Below, piece after piece: positions 17,441 to 18,370 of a stretch of 18,370 nucleotides of DNA. Source of the stretch: Zancudomyces culisetae (Eukaryota; Kickxellomycota; Harpellomycetes; Harpellales; Legeriomycetaceae). The notes under the pieces are model-generated. The model was given only the letters and a program-made list of their open reading frames with translations, searched no databases and was not told where the DNA came from. The number at the start of each line of letters is the position of its first letter. Positions within the stretch are counted from its first letter, which is position 1. The position numbers and the translations under genes are program-made. The DNA lies in assembly GCA_001969505.1 (NCBI GenBank), contig LSSK01001123.1:1-18370 (forward strand). The letters run 5' to 3'.

Positions 17441-17912
17441 TGGTAGTCATCTTAAACTTCTAGAAAAAAAAAACTAATGATATTACTTTTTGTTTTTACG
17501 CACATTGGTATTCTAGACAAGCGTTTTTTTTTCCTGCTGTGGTTGTTTTAATATAGACACGTTGTGTATATTAAAATCTATTGTTATTGTCTGCATCTCC
17601 ACCAAAGTGGTTAATAATGATATTATGTTGTTCAAGCGGAGAAATATAAATGACATGATTAGCGCAAAATCTTTTTGACCCAACCATCTATTGAGTGTCC
17701 TTCATTAACCAGTGTTGCGGACTCTATTCAAGATTGGGGATTAATAAAAACGTACCAAATGCTGTTAATTTACTCTGTGTCCGCAGCATCAAGTAAAATA
17801 ATAGCTGCAAATGAGATCAGGTAAATTGGTAATGAGTGTGTTTTGGCGTTACTTTTTTCAAACGTGCTAATTGGATTATAAAATTTTTTTTATCAAAATT
17901 AGATAAACGACT

Positions 17913-17930
17913 AATAAATAAATAAATAAA
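17913..17930. repeat. (AATA)n microsatellite
   Basis: Four and a half copies of AATA, about 310 bp upstream of the partial gene at the right edge. Confidence 0.8.
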
Positions 17931-18239
17931 TTAGGCGAGAAAAAACTAAACTGATTCAAGTGTGAGAAGATATGATGAGGCAACTGGCGAAAAAAACTTT
18001 AAATTGTTAGAAGCTGATTTAATGTATAATTAAACAATAATTAATATTCAAATAATACTGACTTTGAAGGGTATATTAACTGAAAGGCAGGGCCAAAACT
18101 ATAAAGAAATTATCTAGAAACTATTGATATGTCAAAATCTGTAAAGATTGTGACTCTGAACTCCAATTAAAATAGCCAATATATAGTAATTGACAAAGCA
18201 ACAAGAAAATAGGGAGCACCTCTGCAAATAAAATACATA

Positions 18240-18370
18240 ATGAGACTTGACGAAAAACAAATGGAGGAAAAGAAGGGGCTGATGAATGACGTGGAGAATG
18301 AGGATTTGAATAGTGAAATCGAATGCATTCTAAAAAAAGAAGTAAGGAATATTGGGAGTAAACTGGCGAA
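18240..18370 (+). CDS. Unidentified gene, 5' part only
   Basis: An ATG with A at -3 opens a frame of 43 full codons that runs off the window. It begins MRLDEKQMEEKKGL and continues as a charged, Glu/Lys-rich, probably helical segment ending near NIGSKLA. An in-frame TAG at 18210-18212 supports this start. The base composition becomes coding-like right at the ATG. I do not recognise the family; the visible part is too short and too biased. A GTAAGG at 18342 might be a splice donor instead of coding sequence. Confidence 0.6.
   Translation, partial: MRLDEKQMEEKKGLMNDVENEDLNSEIECILKKEVRNIGSKLA

Larger units (their letters stand above)
15552..18239. other. Long region without a supportable gene
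   Basis: 2.7 kb of AT-rich DNA. The longest frame (16773-17120, minus) has no ATG at its start and is low-complexity hydrophobic. A few short frames near 16059-16251 are not convincing. It contains a purine tract (17395-17440) and an (AATA)n run (17913-17930). I found no tRNA B-box, LTR or recognisable ncRNA motif, but structured RNAs, an origin or a centromere would not be detectable by eye. Confidence 0.55.

Overview
The window looks like nuclear DNA of a budding yeast (Saccharomycotina). It is AT-rich and has eukaryotic genes with short spliceosomal introns, A/T-tract promoters and no operons. The recognisable proteins (PCNA, Rrp6, a Tsa1-type peroxiredoxin, Cu/Zn superoxide dismutase, Nop15, an MCT-type transporter and a Tgl2-type lipase) are all typical of ascomycete yeasts. 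CTG codons fall at strongly conserved leucines of PCNA (residues 126 and 221), so CTG reads as Leu and the CUG-Ser and CUG-Ala clades are unlikely. Two introns in NOP15 and one in SOD1 make it more intron-bearing than Saccharomyces. I cannot name the species.

Layout. 1-401: promoter with an (AAAAC)n run. 402-1229 (+): PCNA (POL30), with a Gly/Ser-rich insertion in the second domain. 1577-4198 (+): RRP6, the nuclear exosome 3'-5' exonuclease. 4428-5261 (-): typical 2-Cys peroxiredoxin, convergent with RRP6, with a mitochondrial-type leader in front of an internal Met that would start an ordinary cytosolic Tsa1. 5262-6672: promoter region with TATA, Yap1-like and STRE-like sites, plus a possible unrecognised small gene on + (about 5876-6197). 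6673-7292 (-): two-exon SOD1. 7293-8794: no gene seen. 8795-9947 (-): three-exon NOP15, whose first coding exon is only 16 nt. 9948-11407: NOP15 and transporter promoters. 11408-12703 (+): MFS transporter of the monocarboxylate-transporter-like family. 12704-13910: no secure gene. 13911-15551 (+): enlarged Tgl2-like lipase preceded by two short upstream ORFs, the second overlapping the start codon. 15552-18239: 2.7 kb with no supportable gene. 18240-end (+): start of an unidentified, cut-off gene.

How the genes relate. This is ordinary chromosomal gene content, not an accessory island. Two themes recur. RRP6 and NOP15 both serve rRNA maturation, and each has a symmetrical A(n)T(n) tract upstream that resembles the yeast RRPE element. 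The peroxiredoxin and SOD1 are neighbours on the same strand, act in the same peroxide/superoxide defence, and both have a Yap1-type TTASTAA site upstream. I found no mobile elements, CRISPR arrays, tRNAs or rRNAs. The points most worth follow-up are the dual-start peroxiredoxin, the PCNA insertion, the possible small gene between TSA1 and SOD1, and the unresolved 5' ends of RRP6 and the lipase.
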